A stretch of 64,000 nucleotides of DNA from positions 27,294-91,293 of the forward strand of contig NZ_SLXH01000016.1 of the NCBI RefSeq assembly GCF_004341365.1, written 5' to 3'. Position numbers and translations under genes: made by a program. The DNA comes from Simplicispira metamorpha. Its GTDB lineage: Bacteria > Pseudomonadota > Gammaproteobacteria > Burkholderiales > Burkholderiaceae_C. Of the stretch, positions 34,366-43,120 are shown in pieces (within the stretch, counting starts at the first letter, position 1; each line of letters opens with the position of its first letter). The notes beneath the pieces are model-generated. The model was not told where the DNA came from and did not search any database. It saw only the letters and a list, made by a program, of their open reading frames with translations.

Positions 34366-35721
34366 ATGACCGCCACCCCCCGCTGTCCCGCCCTGCTGAT
34401 TGCCGCCCCGGCATCGGGCCAGGGTAAAACCACCGTCACGGCTGCCTTGGCACGCCTGCATACCCGCCAGGGGCGGCGCGTGCGCGTGTTCAAGTGCGGG
34501 CCGGATTTTCTGGATCCGCACTGGCACCAGCTGGCCAGCGGTGCGCCGGTTCACCAGCTCGACGGCTGGATGACCGGCCCCGCCGACATGGCCGCGCGCC
34601 TCCACGCCGCCGCGCAAGAGTCCGACCTGATCCTCATCGAAGGCGTGATGGGCCTGTTCGATGGCACGCCCAGCGCCGCCGATCTGGCCGCGCGCCTGGG
34701 TGTGCCGGTGCTGGCGGTGGTCGATGCGGCGGCCATGGCGGGAACGTTTGGCGCGCTGGTCTATGGGCTGGTGCACTACCAGCCGGGCCTGCGCTGGGCC
34801 GGTGTGCTGGCCAACCGCGTGGCCAGCCAGCACCACGCTGATTTGCTGCGCGCCGGCCTGCGCGAGCCCGCGCTGTGGCAAGGCGCGCTGGCGCGGGTGG
34901 AGCAGGGTGCGGACAAATCCCTGCTGCCCGAGCGCCACCTGGGCCTGGTGGCCGCACACGAGCTGCACGACGCCCTGGAGCGCCTGGACGCTGCCGCCGA
35001 TGCGCTGGACGCCACCGCGCTGGGCCAGCGCTCCTGGGCCGACTGGCAGGATTGGGCCGTGGAGTTCCCCGCGCCCGGCCCCGACCTGGCCGCCGACGAG
35101 CCTCCCGGCCCCTGGCTGCAAGGGCGCACCGTGGCCGTGGCGCGCGATGCCGCCTTCAGCTTCATCTACCCGGCCAACCTCGATTGCCTGGAGGCCATGG
35201 GCGCGCGGCTGGCATTTTTCTCGCCGCTGGCGGGCGATGCCTTGCCAGTGTGCGATGCCATCTGGTTGCCCGGCGGCTACCCTGAACTGCACGCGCCAGC
35301 CCTGCGCGCCAACCAGACGCTGCAAGACGGCCTGCGTGCGCACATCGCCGCTGGCCTGCCCGTTTGGGCCGAATGCGGTGGCATGGTGGCGCTGTGCGAA
35401 GGCATTACCGACCGCGACGGCCAGTTCCAGCCGCTGTGGGGCCTGTTGCCCGGGCGCGCCACCTTGCAGCCGCGCCTGGCCGGGCTGGGCATGCAGCAGC
35501 TGGCCACCGACCAGGGCTTGCTGCGCGGCCACACCTTCCATTACTCGCGGCTGGACAGCGCCATGCCCGAGCTGGCGCGCAGCAGCCGCCCGGGCCAGCC
35601 CGCGCAGGCCGACAAGGGCGAAGCGCTGTACCGCCACGCCAGCGTGCAGGCCAGCTACTTCCACGCCTGGTTTGCCTCCCACCCGCGCGCCGTGGCCGCG
35701 CTGTTGGGCGCATTCGCATGA
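34366..35721 (+). CDS. cobB: Cobyrinate a,c-diamide synthase
   Basis: A 451-residue enzyme with an N-terminal ATPase domain (P-loop APASGQGKTT at about residues 12-21) and a C-terminal class-I glutamine amidotransferase domain with Cys337 in WAECGGMV and a later GHTFHYSRLD histidine segment. It amidates the a and c side chains of (hydrogeno)cobyrinic acid. Overlaps cobU by 4 nt (ATGA). Confidence 0.95.
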   Translation: MTATPRCPALLIAAPASGQGKTTVTAALARLHTRQGRRVRVFKCGPDFLDPHWHQLASGAPVHQLDGWMTGPADMAARLHAAAQESDLILIEGVMGLFDGTPSAADLAARLGVPVLAVVDAAAMAGTFGALVYGLVHYQPGLRWAGVLANRVASQHHADLLRAGLREPALWQGALARVEQGADKSLLPERHLGLVAAHELHDALERLDAAADALDATALGQRSWADWQDWAVEFPAPGPDLAADEPPGPWLQGRTVAVARDAAFSFIYPANLDCLEAMGARLAFFSPLAGDALPVCDAIWLPGGYPELHAPALRANQTLQDGLRAHIAAGLPVWAECGGMVALCEGITDRDGQFQPLWGLLPGRATLQPRLAGLGMQQLATDQGLLRGHTFHYSRLDSAMPELARSSRPGQPAQADKGEALYRHASVQASYFHAWFASHPRAVAALLGAFA

Positions 35722-36335
35722 CGGCCACCCCCAGCCCCATTGCCCGCAGCGAGCTGATTCTGGGCGGGCAAAAAAGCGGCAAATCGCGCCGTGCCGAATT
35801 GCTGGCGCGCGATTGGTTGGCCCAGTCGCCGCAGCACAGTGCGCTGTTGATTGCCACCGCCCAGCCCTGGGACGACGAGATGCGCGCGCGCATCCAGCGC
35901 CACCAGCGCGACCGCGCCGCGCGCGTGCCCGGTCTGGCCACCTTGGAGGAGCCGCTCGACCTGGCCGCCGTGCTCCAGCGCGAGAGCACACCGCATACCC
36001 TGATCGTGGTGGACTGCCTGACGCTGTGGCTGACCAACTGGCTGATGCCCGCCGATAGCGCAGCGCTGCCGCTGGCAGAGAATTCAGAGCCAAATCCGCC
36101 TCCAGCCCTCGCGTGGCAAGCGCAAGCAGCTCTCTTTTCAGGAGCGATTGCGCAGGCCCCTGGCCCCGTGGTGCTGGTGGGCAACGAGATTGGCCTGGGC
36201 GTCATCCCCCTGGGCCGGGAGGTGCGCGCTTTTGTCGATGCGCTGGGCCAGCTCAACCAGCAGATGGCCCAGGTGTGCGCGCGCGTCACCCTGATGGCGG
36301 CGGGCCTGCCGCTGACCCTGAAAGACACCGCATGA
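35718..36335 (+). CDS. cobU: Adenosylcobinamide kinase/guanylyltransferase
   Basis: A 205-residue bifunctional enzyme of nucleotide-loop assembly. The P-loop is LILGGQKSGKSRRAE at about residues 13-27; VVDCLTLWLTN and LVGNEIGLGVIPLGREVR are further family motifs. It phosphorylates adenosylcobinamide and then adds GMP. Between NWLMPADS and LFSGAIAQ the frame includes a copy of the dispersed repeat (about residues 124-141, with SEPNPPPALAWQAQ), so the protein is slightly longer than usual there. Overlaps both neighbours by 4 nt. Confidence 0.95.
   Translation: MTATPSPIARSELILGGQKSGKSRRAELLARDWLAQSPQHSALLIATAQPWDDEMRARIQRHQRDRAARVPGLATLEEPLDLAAVLQRESTPHTLIVVDCLTLWLTNWLMPADSAALPLAENSEPNPPPALAWQAQAALFSGAIAQAPGPVVLVGNEIGLGVIPLGREVRAFVDALGQLNQQMAQVCARVTLMAAGLPLTLKDTA
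36087..36140 (-). repeat. Dispersed repeat, copy 8, inside cobU
   Basis: Reverse copy: GAGCCAAATCCGCCTCCAGC, then CCTCGCGTGGCAAGCGCAAG and CAGCTCTCTTTTCA. It keeps the GCCTCCAGCCC and AAGCGCAAGCAGCT arms, and is read in frame. Confidence 0.75.
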
Positions 36336-37351
36336 AGCCCACCCCGCCCAAGCGCATCCTGATCGTGGTGGCCGTGCTGCTGGGTCTGTTGCTGCTGATG
36401 TTCAGCCTGGCCAATGCGCAGCCGCTGCCGTCGGCCCAGCCGCCCGCCCCGCAGCCTGTGCGCGTCACCGACGACCGGGGGCGCACCGTGGTGCTGCCGC
36501 GCGCGCCCCAGCGCATCGTCAGTCTGCTGCCCTCGTTGAGCGAAACCGTGTGCGCGCTGGAGCAATGCCAGCGCCTGGTGGGCGTGGACCGCTACTCCAA
36601 CTGGCCTGCCCACCTGACCCAACTGCCCCAGGTGGGCGGTGGCCTCGACCCCAACATCGAGGCCATCGTGGCCCTGCGCCCCGAGGTGGTGCTGATGGCC
36701 ACCTCCTCGCGCGCAGCGGCGCGGCTCGAAGCCCTGGGCGTGCCCGTGGTGGCGCTGGAGCCCAAAAGCCATGCCGATGTGCAGCGCGTGCTGGGCAAGG
36801 TCGGCCAGGTGCTGGGTGTGCCAGATGCCCAGCGCGTCTGGCGCGTGATTGATGCGGGGGTGCAGGCGGCGGCGCAGTCGGTGCCGCCAGAAGCGCGCGG
36901 CGCGCGGGTGTACTTTGAGGTGAACCGGGGGCCTTACGGCGCGGGCGCCAGCTCGTTCATTGGCGAGACGCTTACCCGCCTGGGCGCGCGCAACATCCTG
37001 CCTGCCGCGCTGGGGCCGTTTCCCAAGCTCAACCCCGAGTTTGTGGTGCGCGCCAACCCCGACATCATCATGGTGGGCGCGCGCAGCGTGGAGGGCCTGG
37101 CCGAGCGCCCCGGCTGGCATGCCCTCACGGCCCTGCGCCAAGAGCGCCTGTGCGTGTTCACGCCCACCGAATCCGACGTGCTGGTGCGCCCCGGCCCGCG
37201 CATGGCCGAAGGCGCCCGCCTGATGGCCCGCTGCCTCAGTGACAAGGCGCCGCGGCCGCAGGCGCTGCGTGCCGGTGCAGCGGTGCAAGCGGGGCAGGGT
37301 GCATCCGCTGCGGCTTCTGCCAGCACGGCCCCGGGTGTGCCTGCGCGATGA
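36332..37351 (+). CDS. btuF: Cobalamin ABC transporter substrate-binding protein
   Basis: A 339-residue periplasmic protein of the TroA/BtuF fold. A signal/anchor helix (RILIVVAVLLGLLLLMFSLANA) is followed by PQRIVSLLPSLSETVCAL, VGVDRYSNWP and GARSVEGLAERPGW, matching BtuF. The last 45 residues are Ala-rich and unlike the family. It delivers cobalamin or cobinamide to BtuCD. Overlaps cobU and btuC by 4 nt each. Confidence 0.92.
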   Translation: MKPTPPKRILIVVAVLLGLLLLMFSLANAQPLPSAQPPAPQPVRVTDDRGRTVVLPRAPQRIVSLLPSLSETVCALEQCQRLVGVDRYSNWPAHLTQLPQVGGGLDPNIEAIVALRPEVVLMATSSRAAARLEALGVPVVALEPKSHADVQRVLGKVGQVLGVPDAQRVWRVIDAGVQAAAQSVPPEARGARVYFEVNRGPYGAGASSFIGETLTRLGARNILPAALGPFPKLNPEFVVRANPDIIMVGARSVEGLAERPGWHALTALRQERLCVFTPTESDVLVRPGPRMAEGARLMARCLSDKAPRPQALRAGAAVQAGQGASAAASASTAPGVPAR

Positions 37352-38571
37352 GCCAGCCTCTTTCCTTGGGCGAGGGCGCCCGTGCCGAGGCCACTTCGGG
37401 CGCTAGCGCTGGTTCAGGCGCAACGTCCTGTGGTGCCAGTGCGCGTGCGCATCTGGCAAGTACGGGCGCACCGGGTGTTTCCGTCCACCCCGTGATCGTG
37501 CGCGGGCGCTGGCTGGTGTGGGTGTTGCTGGGCGCCAGCGCCTTGCTGATTCCTTTGGGCACCGCGGTGGGCAGCATGGGGCTGGAAAACCTCTGGCCTT
37601 GGCTGTGGCCGCACAGCGCCGATGCAGCCGATCCCGCCGCCAGCGCCCAGCGCGCCATGGCCTGGCAAATCGTGGCCGATATCCGCCTGCCGCGCACCCT
37701 GGGCGCGTGGATGGCGGGTGCGCTGCTGGGGCTGGCGGGTGCGGTGGCGCAGGGGCTGTTTCGCAACCCGCTGGCCGATCCGTACCTGCTGGGCAGCGCC
37801 TCGGGCGCCTCGCTGGGCGTGGCGGCGGCGCTGGCGTTGATGGGTGGGGGCAACGCGCTGGTGGGCGGCGCGGGGGCGGCGGTGGCCGTGTCGGTGTTTT
37901 CCAGCCACTGGCTGGTGCGCCTGGGGCTGACCGGGGCGGCGTTTGTGGGTGCCGTCCTGGCCGTGCTGCTCACGCTGGTGCTGGCGCGTGGCGTGCAGCA
38001 CACGCTGCGCCTGCTGCTGGCGGGCGTCATCGTGGGCGTGGTGCTGGGGGCGTTCACGTCGCTGATCTTGCTGCTCTCGCCCGATGCCATGCAGGCCATG
38101 CAGGCGTTTTTGCTCGGCTCCACGGGGTTTGTGGGCTGGACATCGTGCCTGCTGATGGCGGGCGTGTGGCTGCTGTGCCTGCTGGCGGCGCTGGCGCTGT
38201 CGCGCGTGCTCGATGGGCTGGCGCTGGGCGAATCCACCGCCCACAGCCTGGGCCTGCCGCTGGCGCCGCTGCGTGCCGCGCTGGTGGCCGTGCTGGCGCT
38301 GGCCACCGGCACTGCCGTGGCGCAGACCGGATTGATCGCTTTTGTCGGCCTGGCCGCGCCGCACCTGGTGCGCGCCGTGGCCCCTGTAGCGCACCAGCGC
38401 CTGATGGTGCTGGCCAGCCTGATGGGCGCCGTGCTGCTGGCCAGCGCCGATTTGCTGGCGCGCGGCCTCATCGCCCCGCAGGAGCTGCCCGTGGGCGTGC
38501 TCACGGCGGTGCTGGGCGGCGGCTATTTGCTCTGGCTGATGCACCGGCGCACCGGGGCAGGGGGCTTGTAA
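37348..38571 (+). CDS. btuC: Cobalamin ABC transporter permease
   Basis: A 407-residue FecCD-family permease with about ten helices. It carries RLPRTLGAWMAGALLGLAGA and the RNPLADPYLLGSASGASLG signature, and GLIAFVGLAAPHLVRAV. An extra N-terminal stretch of about 45 Ala/Ser/Gly-rich residues precedes the first helix, so translation might start further in. Partner of BtuF and BtuD. Confidence 0.94.
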   Translation: MSQPLSLGEGARAEATSGASAGSGATSCGASARAHLASTGAPGVSVHPVIVRGRWLVWVLLGASALLIPLGTAVGSMGLENLWPWLWPHSADAADPAASAQRAMAWQIVADIRLPRTLGAWMAGALLGLAGAVAQGLFRNPLADPYLLGSASGASLGVAAALALMGGGNALVGGAGAAVAVSVFSSHWLVRLGLTGAAFVGAVLAVLLTLVLARGVQHTLRLLLAGVIVGVVLGAFTSLILLLSPDAMQAMQAFLLGSTGFVGWTSCLLMAGVWLLCLLAALALSRVLDGLALGESTAHSLGLPLAPLRAALVAVLALATGTAVAQTGLIAFVGLAAPHLVRAVAPVAHQRLMVLASLMGAVLLASADLLARGLIAPQELPVGVLTAVLGGGYLLWLMHRRTGAGGL

Positions 38572-38593
38572 TGCACACCACGACTATGATTTT

Positions 38594-38632
38594 GATAGCT
38601 GCTGGCGCCCGCCACACAAGGGCTAGAGGTCA
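38594..38632 (+). repeat. Dispersed repeat, copy 9 (between btuC and btuD, forward)
   Basis: GATAGCTGCTGGCGCCCGCC then ACACAAGGGCTAGAGGTC. It opens a 106-nt gap inside an otherwise tightly packed operon in which most genes overlap. Confidence 0.75.
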
Positions 38633-38677
38633 AAAAATCCAAAAATTTGGCGCGGCGATGTACCTGCGGGGGCGCCC

Positions 38678-39514
38678 ATGGTGAGCAGCCCCTCTGCTAC
38701 GCCCGCCAGCGCCCTCAGCGCCCACGCCATCACGGCCCACATGGGGCCGTGCGCCATCCTGCACGACATCCACCTGGCGCTGGCGCCGGGGCGCTGGACG
38801 AGCATCGTCGGCCCCAACGGCGCGGGCAAATCCACCCTGCTGCGCGTGCTGGCCGGGCTGCAATCCTGCACCGGCAGCGTGCAGCTGCTGGGCCGCGCGC
38901 TGGCCGACTGGCCCCGCCGCGAGCGCGCGCGCACGCTGTCGTGGCTGGGGCAAAACGAAAGCGCCGCCGACGACCTGACCGTGTACGACGTGGCCATGCT
39001 CGGGCGCCTGCCACACCAGGCCTGGCTGGCCCCGCCCAGCAGCGCCGACCACGCCGCCGTCGAGCAGGCCCTGCGCGCCACCCAGGCCTGGGACTGGCGC
39101 ACGCGGGCGCTGGGCCAGCTCTCGGGCGGCGAGCGCCAGCGCGTGCTGCTGGCGCGCGCCCTGGCCGTGCAGGCGCAGGTGCTGCTGATGGACGAGCCCC
39201 TGGCCAACCTCGACCCGCCCCACCAGGCCGACTGGCTGCTGCTGGTGCGCGAGCTGGTAGCGCGCGGCCACACCGTGGTCAGCGTGCTGCACGAAGTCTC
39301 TTTTGCCCTGCAAGCCGATGACGTGGCCGTGCTGGCCGCCGGGCGCCTGCGCCACCACGGCAGCACGCAAGACGCCGCCAGCCACCGCGCGCTGGAGCAG
39401 GTGTTTGACCAGCGCATCGCCATCACCCAGGCCGCCGGCATGTGGCTGGCGCTGCCCCGGCTGGAGCGGCCAGCAGCGCCCGCGCCCAGCGCCGCAGCGC
39501 CTGTGTCGGCCTGA
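38678..39514 (+). CDS. btuD: Cobalamin ABC transporter ATP-binding protein
   Basis: A 278-residue ABC ATPase: Walker A GPNGAGKST (about residues 46-54), signature LSGGERQRVLLARAL, Walker B VLLMDEPLANLD, and the switch histidine in SVLHEVSF. It powers BtuC. The start at 38678 (MVSSPSATPAS) gives a short leader; the repeat-containing gap precedes it. Confidence 0.94.
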   Translation: MVSSPSATPASALSAHAITAHMGPCAILHDIHLALAPGRWTSIVGPNGAGKSTLLRVLAGLQSCTGSVQLLGRALADWPRRERARTLSWLGQNESAADDLTVYDVAMLGRLPHQAWLAPPSSADHAAVEQALRATQAWDWRTRALGQLSGGERQRVLLARALAVQAQVLLMDEPLANLDPPHQADWLLLVRELVARGHTVVSVLHEVSFALQADDVAVLAAGRLRHHGSTQDAASHRALEQVFDQRIAITQAAGMWLALPRLERPAAPAPSAAAPVSA

Positions 39515-39575
39515 ATCGACACGCACCCGCATCGCATTGCACTGAACCGCACACGCACCTATTTTTGGAGTCCCC

Positions 39576-40145
39576 ATGCAGATCGAAACCCCACCCCAAG
39601 ACAAGCCCTACGACAAACCCGAAGGCGAGCGCCGGGGCCTGGTCATCGTCAACACCGGCGACGGCAAAGGCAAAAGCACAGCCGCATTTGGTCTGGCGCT
39701 GCGCGCGCACGGGCGCGGCAAGGCCGTGAAGATTTACCAGTTCATGAAAGTGCCCACCGCACGCTTTGGCGAACACCGCATGTTCGAAAAAATCGGCATC
39801 CCCATCGAGGGCCTGGGCGACGGCTTCAGCTGGAAAAGCCAAGACCTCGAACACTCAGCCCAGCTGGCCCGCGACGGCTGGGAAAAAGCCCGCGCCGCCA
39901 TCCTCTCGGGCGAGTATTTTCTGGTGGTGCTGGACGAAATCACCTACCCGCTGATTTACGGCTGGTTGCCCCTGGACGGTGTGCTCGAGACCCTGCGCAA
40001 CCGCCCCAAGGACGTGCATGTGGTGTTCACGGGCCGGCGCTGCCCGCCAGAAATCATCGAACTGGCCGACACCGTGACCGAGATGACGCTGGTCAAGCAC
40101 GCCTTCAAAGCGGGCATTCCGGCACAGCGCGGTATTGAGGATTGA
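39576..40145 (+). CDS. cobO: Corrinoid adenosyltransferase
   Basis: A 189-residue BtuR/CobO/CobA-type ATP:cob(I)alamin adenosyltransferase. P-loop [19 protein letters not shown], then [21 protein letters not shown] and [20 protein letters not shown] match the family. It attaches the adenosyl group to the corrinoid cobalt. A TTGGAG ribosome-binding site precedes it; bluB starts 3 nt after it. Confidence 0.96.
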   Translation: MQIETPPQDKPYDKPEGERRGLVIVNTGDGKGKSTAAFGLALRAHGRGKAVKIYQFMKVPTARFGEHRMFEKIGIPIEGLGDGFSWKSQDLEHSAQLARDGWEKARAAILSGEYFLVVLDEITYPLIYGWLPLDGVLETLRNRPKDVHVVFTGRRCPPEIIELADTVTEMTLVKHAFKAGIPAQRGIED

Positions 40146-40148
40146 GGC

Positions 40149-40859
40149 ATGGCCTGCCCTGAGCCCGAACCGCCCGCGCACGCCTTCCCCGAGGCCGAGC
40201 AGCGCGGCGTGTACCGCGCCATCCACGAGCGCCGCGACATGCGCCACTTCAGCGGCGGCAGCGTCGCGCCCGAGGTGCTGCGCCGCCTGCTCGAGGCGGC
40301 CCACCACGCGCCCAGCGTCGGCTTCATGCAGCCCTGGCGCTTTATCCGCATCACCGATACCACCTTGCGCGCGCCGCTGCACGCGCTGGTCGAGCAAGAG
40401 CGCATCCGCACCGCGCAGGCGCTGGGCCAGCGCCAGGAAGAATTCATGCGCCTGAAAGTGCAGGGCGTGCTGGAGGCTGCCGAGCTGCTGGTGGTGGCCC
40501 TGGCCGATGGCCGCGAGCAGCATGTGTTTGGCCGCCGCACCCTGCCACAGATGGATGTGGCATCGGCCAGCTGCGCCATCCAGAACCTGTGGCTGGCCGC
40601 GCGCGCCGAAGGGCTGGGCATGGGCTGGGTGTCGATTTTTGACCCGCTGGCGCTGGCGCAGCTGCTGGGCCTGCCCGCAGGTGCCGAGCCCATCGCCCTG
40701 CTGTGCCTGGGGCCGGTGCAGGCGTTTTACGACCAGCCGATGTTGCAGCGCGAGCGCTGGGCGCAGCGCGCGCCGTTGGAATCACTGGTGTTTGACAACA
40801 CCTGGGGCCATGCCAGCGCGCTGTGGGCCGAGCCACCCGCCGGAGCCGCCGGTGTCTGA
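40149..40859 (+). CDS. bluB: 5,6-dimethylbenzimidazole synthase
   Basis: A 236-residue nitroreductase-fold enzyme that cleaves FMNH2 with oxygen to give the lower ligand 5,6-dimethylbenzimidazole. BluB hallmarks: RRDMRHFSGG near residue 32, APSVGFMQPWRFIRI, and the EGLGMGWVSIFDP segment. Its presence implies aerobic synthesis of the lower ligand. Overlaps the cbiB GTG start by 8 nt. Confidence 0.95.
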   Translation: MACPEPEPPAHAFPEAEQRGVYRAIHERRDMRHFSGGSVAPEVLRRLLEAAHHAPSVGFMQPWRFIRITDTTLRAPLHALVEQERIRTAQALGQRQEEFMRLKVQGVLEAAELLVVALADGREQHVFGRRTLPQMDVASASCAIQNLWLAARAEGLGMGWVSIFDPLALAQLLGLPAGAEPIALLCLGPVQAFYDQPMLQRERWAQRAPLESLVFDNTWGHASALWAEPPAGAAGV

Positions 40860-41949
40860 GTGGCTGGGCTGGTGCGCCCCCCCGTGGGCGCTGGGCGGGG
40901 CCACCGTGCCCCTGGCGCTGCTGGTGGCGCTGGTGGCCGACCGCCTGCTGGGCGAGCCCAGCGTGCGCTGGCACCCGGTGGTGTGGATGGGGCAGGCGCT
41001 GGGCTGGGCAGGTCAGCGCGTGGCCCCGGTTGCCGACACCGGGCGAGATTGGAAGTCTTTTTGGCTTGGAGCGCTGGCGTGGTGCGCGCTTGCAGCTATT
41101 ATTTTGATAGCTTTTGTGGCGCTGCAAGCGGCGGTGCTGGCCGCGTTGCCCGCCGCACCCGGCCTGGCCCTGATGGCTTGCACGCGCGACACGCTGGAAG
41201 GCCCCGGCGTGGGACTGCTGGGCGCCACGCTGGTGCGGGACGTGCTGCGCCTGCTGCTGGCCAGCGTGCTGCTGGGCCTGCTGCTCAAGCCGCTGATGGC
41301 GCTGGCGCTGCTGCAAAGCGAGGTGCGCGCCGTCGAGGCCGCGCTGGCCGAATCGCTGGACGCGGGCCGTGCCCGCCTGGCCTGGCTTGTCAGCCGCGAT
41401 GTGGCGCAGCTCAGCGCCGACGAAGTGCGCCAGAGCGCCATCGAATCGCTGGCCGAGAACTTGAACGACTCGGTGGTGGCGCCGCTGTTCTGGTTTGTGG
41501 TGGCTGGTTTGCCCGGTGCTGCGCTGTACCGCCTGGCCAATACGGCCGATGCCATGTGGGGCTACCGCAGCCAGCGCGATGGCCGCTACTGGGAATGGGC
41601 GGGCAAATGGGCCGCCCGCGCCGACGATGTGCTGTCGTGGTTGCCCGCGCGCATCACGGCGCTGCTGCTGGCGCTGGTGGCGGGCGGCGTGCCGCTGCGC
41701 GCGCTGGCGCAGGAGGCGCGCAAAACGCCATCGCCCAACAGCGGCTGGCCCATGGCCGCCATGGCGCTGGCGCTGGGCGTGCGCCTGTCCAAGCCGGGCA
41801 CCTACTGCCTGCACGCCGAGGGCCGCGCGCCCACGCCGCAGGATGCCCAGCAGGCGCAAAAAATAGTGTCTAAAGTGGCTCTAGCCCTGGCGGGGTGCGC
41901 GCTGGTAGCTCTTGTTTTGATAGCTATGAACGGAATGCGCCATGCTTGA
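40852..41949 (+). CDS. cbiB: Adenosylcobinamide-phosphate synthase
   Basis: A 365-residue membrane protein (CbiB/CobD) that joins aminopropanol (phosphate) to adenosylcobyric acid. Family motifs VADRLLGEPSVRWHPVVWMG, RDVAQLSADEVRQSAIESLAENLNDSVVAP and NTADAMWGYRS are clear. The GTG start at 40852 overlaps bluB; the alternative long frame runs inside bluB. Two dispersed-repeat copies are in frame: one encodes part of the second membrane segment (LAWCALAAIILIAF) and one the C-terminal helix (VALALAGCALVALVLIAM). Confidence 0.94.
   Translation: MSEWLGWCAPPWALGGATVPLALLVALVADRLLGEPSVRWHPVVWMGQALGWAGQRVAPVADTGRDWKSFWLGALAWCALAAIILIAFVALQAAVLAALPAAPGLALMACTRDTLEGPGVGLLGATLVRDVLRLLLASVLLGLLLKPLMALALLQSEVRAVEAALAESLDAGRARLAWLVSRDVAQLSADEVRQSAIESLAENLNDSVVAPLFWFVVAGLPGAALYRLANTADAMWGYRSQRDGRYWEWAGKWAARADDVLSWLPARITALLLALVAGGVPLRALAQEARKTPSPNSGWPMAAMALALGVRLSKPGTYCLHAEGRAPTPQDAQQAQKIVSKVALALAGCALVALVLIAMNGMRHA
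41055..41111 (-). repeat. Dispersed repeat, copy 10, inside cbiB (internal)
   Basis: Reverse copy: GTCTTTTTGGCTTGGAGC, then GCTGGCGTGGTGCGCGC and TTGCAGCTATTATTTTGATAG. It is read in frame and encodes most of a membrane helix. Confidence 0.75.
41874..41924 (-). repeat. Dispersed repeat, copy 11, at the 3' end of cbiB
   Basis: Reverse copy: GTGGCTCTAGCCCTGGCG, then GGGTGCGCGCTGGTAGC and TCTTGTTTTGATAGC. It is read in frame as the C-terminal membrane helix of CbiB, ending 25 nt before the stop. Confidence 0.75.
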
Positions 41950-43039
41950 TGCTTTGCCCGTCCACGGCGGCACGGATGCGCAGGGAGCGGCGCGCTACGA
42001 CTTTTCCACCAACAGCAACGCGTGCGGCCCGTGCCCGCACGCGCTGGCCGCTGTGCAGCAGGCCGACGCCAGCCGCTACCCCGACCCGGCCTACACCGCG
42101 CTGCGCCAGCGGCTGGCCGCCTTCCACGGCGTGGCGCCCGCGCGCATTGCCCTGGCCGCCAGCGCCAGTGAATTCATCTTCCGCATCACCGCCTGGGCTG
42201 CGCGCCAGGGCGTGCACCAGGTGCTGCTGCCGCCCCATGCCTACGGCGACTACCGCCAGGCCGCGCAAGCCTGGGGGCTGGAGGTGCGGCTGCAACCAGC
42301 CGATAGCGTTACATCTGCTGCGCTGGCCGATGGCGTTGCGCCCGCCGCCCCGCGCTTGCTCTGGGCCTGCGATCCGGCCAGCCCGCTGGGCCACGCGCCG
42401 CAGGGCTTGTCAGCGTGGGCGGGGCCATGCGGGCCAGCGCCAGGGCAGGCCGTGGGCGTGCTCGACTGCGCCTATGCGCCGCTGCGCCTGTCGGGCCAGC
42501 CTGCGCTGACCAGCGCCGAGCGCGAGTGTGTCTGGCAGCTTTTCAGCCCCAACAAGGCCCTGGGGCTGACGGGCGTGCGCGGCGCCTACGCCATCGCTCC
42601 TGTGGGCGCCGAGGCGGCGGTGCAGGCGCTGCAAGCGCTGTGTCCCTCGTGGCCGCTGGGCGCACACGGCGCCGCCATGCTGCACGCCTGGTGCGACGAC
42701 GCCAGCCAGCACTGGATGGCCAGCGCGCTGCACACCCTGCGCGCCTGGAAAGCCGAGCAGATCGCCCTGTGCCAGCAACTGGGCTGGACGGTGCTGCCCA
42801 GCGTTGCCAACTTCTTGTGCGTGCGCGATGTGCTAGCGCCCGTGGCCCGCGACCTGGCCTGTGCAGAGGCTGGCACGGAAGCCTCCTCCCCAGCTTGGTC
42901 CGCGCTGCTGACGCACCTGCGCGCGCAGGGCATCAAGGTGCGCGACTGTGCCTCGTTCGGTTTGCCCGGCCACTGGCGCCTGGGCGTACTGGCGCCGCAG
43001 GCGCAGGCAGCGCTGCGGCGGGCGTGGCATTGCCGCTGA
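41942..43039 (+). CDS. cobC: Threonine-phosphate decarboxylase, CobC-type
   Basis: A 365-residue PLP-dependent fold-type I aminotransferase-like enzyme that makes the aminopropanol phosphate linker from threonine phosphate. It has HGGTDAQGAARYDFSTNSNACG at the start, the DCAYAPLRL aspartate region and the PLP lysine in FSPNKALGLTGVRGAY. It overlaps cbiB by 8 nt. It is called cobC in the Pseudomonas nomenclature and cobD in the enteric one. Confidence 0.93.
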   Translation: MLDALPVHGGTDAQGAARYDFSTNSNACGPCPHALAAVQQADASRYPDPAYTALRQRLAAFHGVAPARIALAASASEFIFRITAWAARQGVHQVLLPPHAYGDYRQAAQAWGLEVRLQPADSVTSAALADGVAPAAPRLLWACDPASPLGHAPQGLSAWAGPCGPAPGQAVGVLDCAYAPLRLSGQPALTSAERECVWQLFSPNKALGLTGVRGAYAIAPVGAEAAVQALQALCPSWPLGAHGAAMLHAWCDDASQHWMASALHTLRAWKAEQIALCQQLGWTVLPSVANFLCVRDVLAPVARDLACAEAGTEASSPAWSALLTHLRAQGIKVRDCASFGLPGHWRLGVLAPQAQAALRRAWHCR

Positions 43040-43120
43040 AGCATTCCCTTACACTGCCGCCCCGATGGATAGCTGGGCGTTGCCTGGCCGCCTGATCTCC
43101 ATCCGTTGTGCCCCAGACCC

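Noticed and set aside
32449..36093. A 1214-residue minus-strand frame across btuB, cobB and cobU
   Set aside because: It is antisense to three well-supported genes and reflects the lack of stops in GC-rich third positions; composition is His/Arg/Gln-rich with no recognisable domain.
35405..37288. A 627-residue minus-strand frame opposite cobU and btuF
   Set aside because: Shadow frame with His/Gln/Arg-rich low-complexity sequence, no domain.
42295..42330. A sixteenth repeat copy inside cobC (CCGATAGCG..CTGCTGCG)
   Set aside because: The GATAGC head is present but the arms do not pair and the tail is missing.
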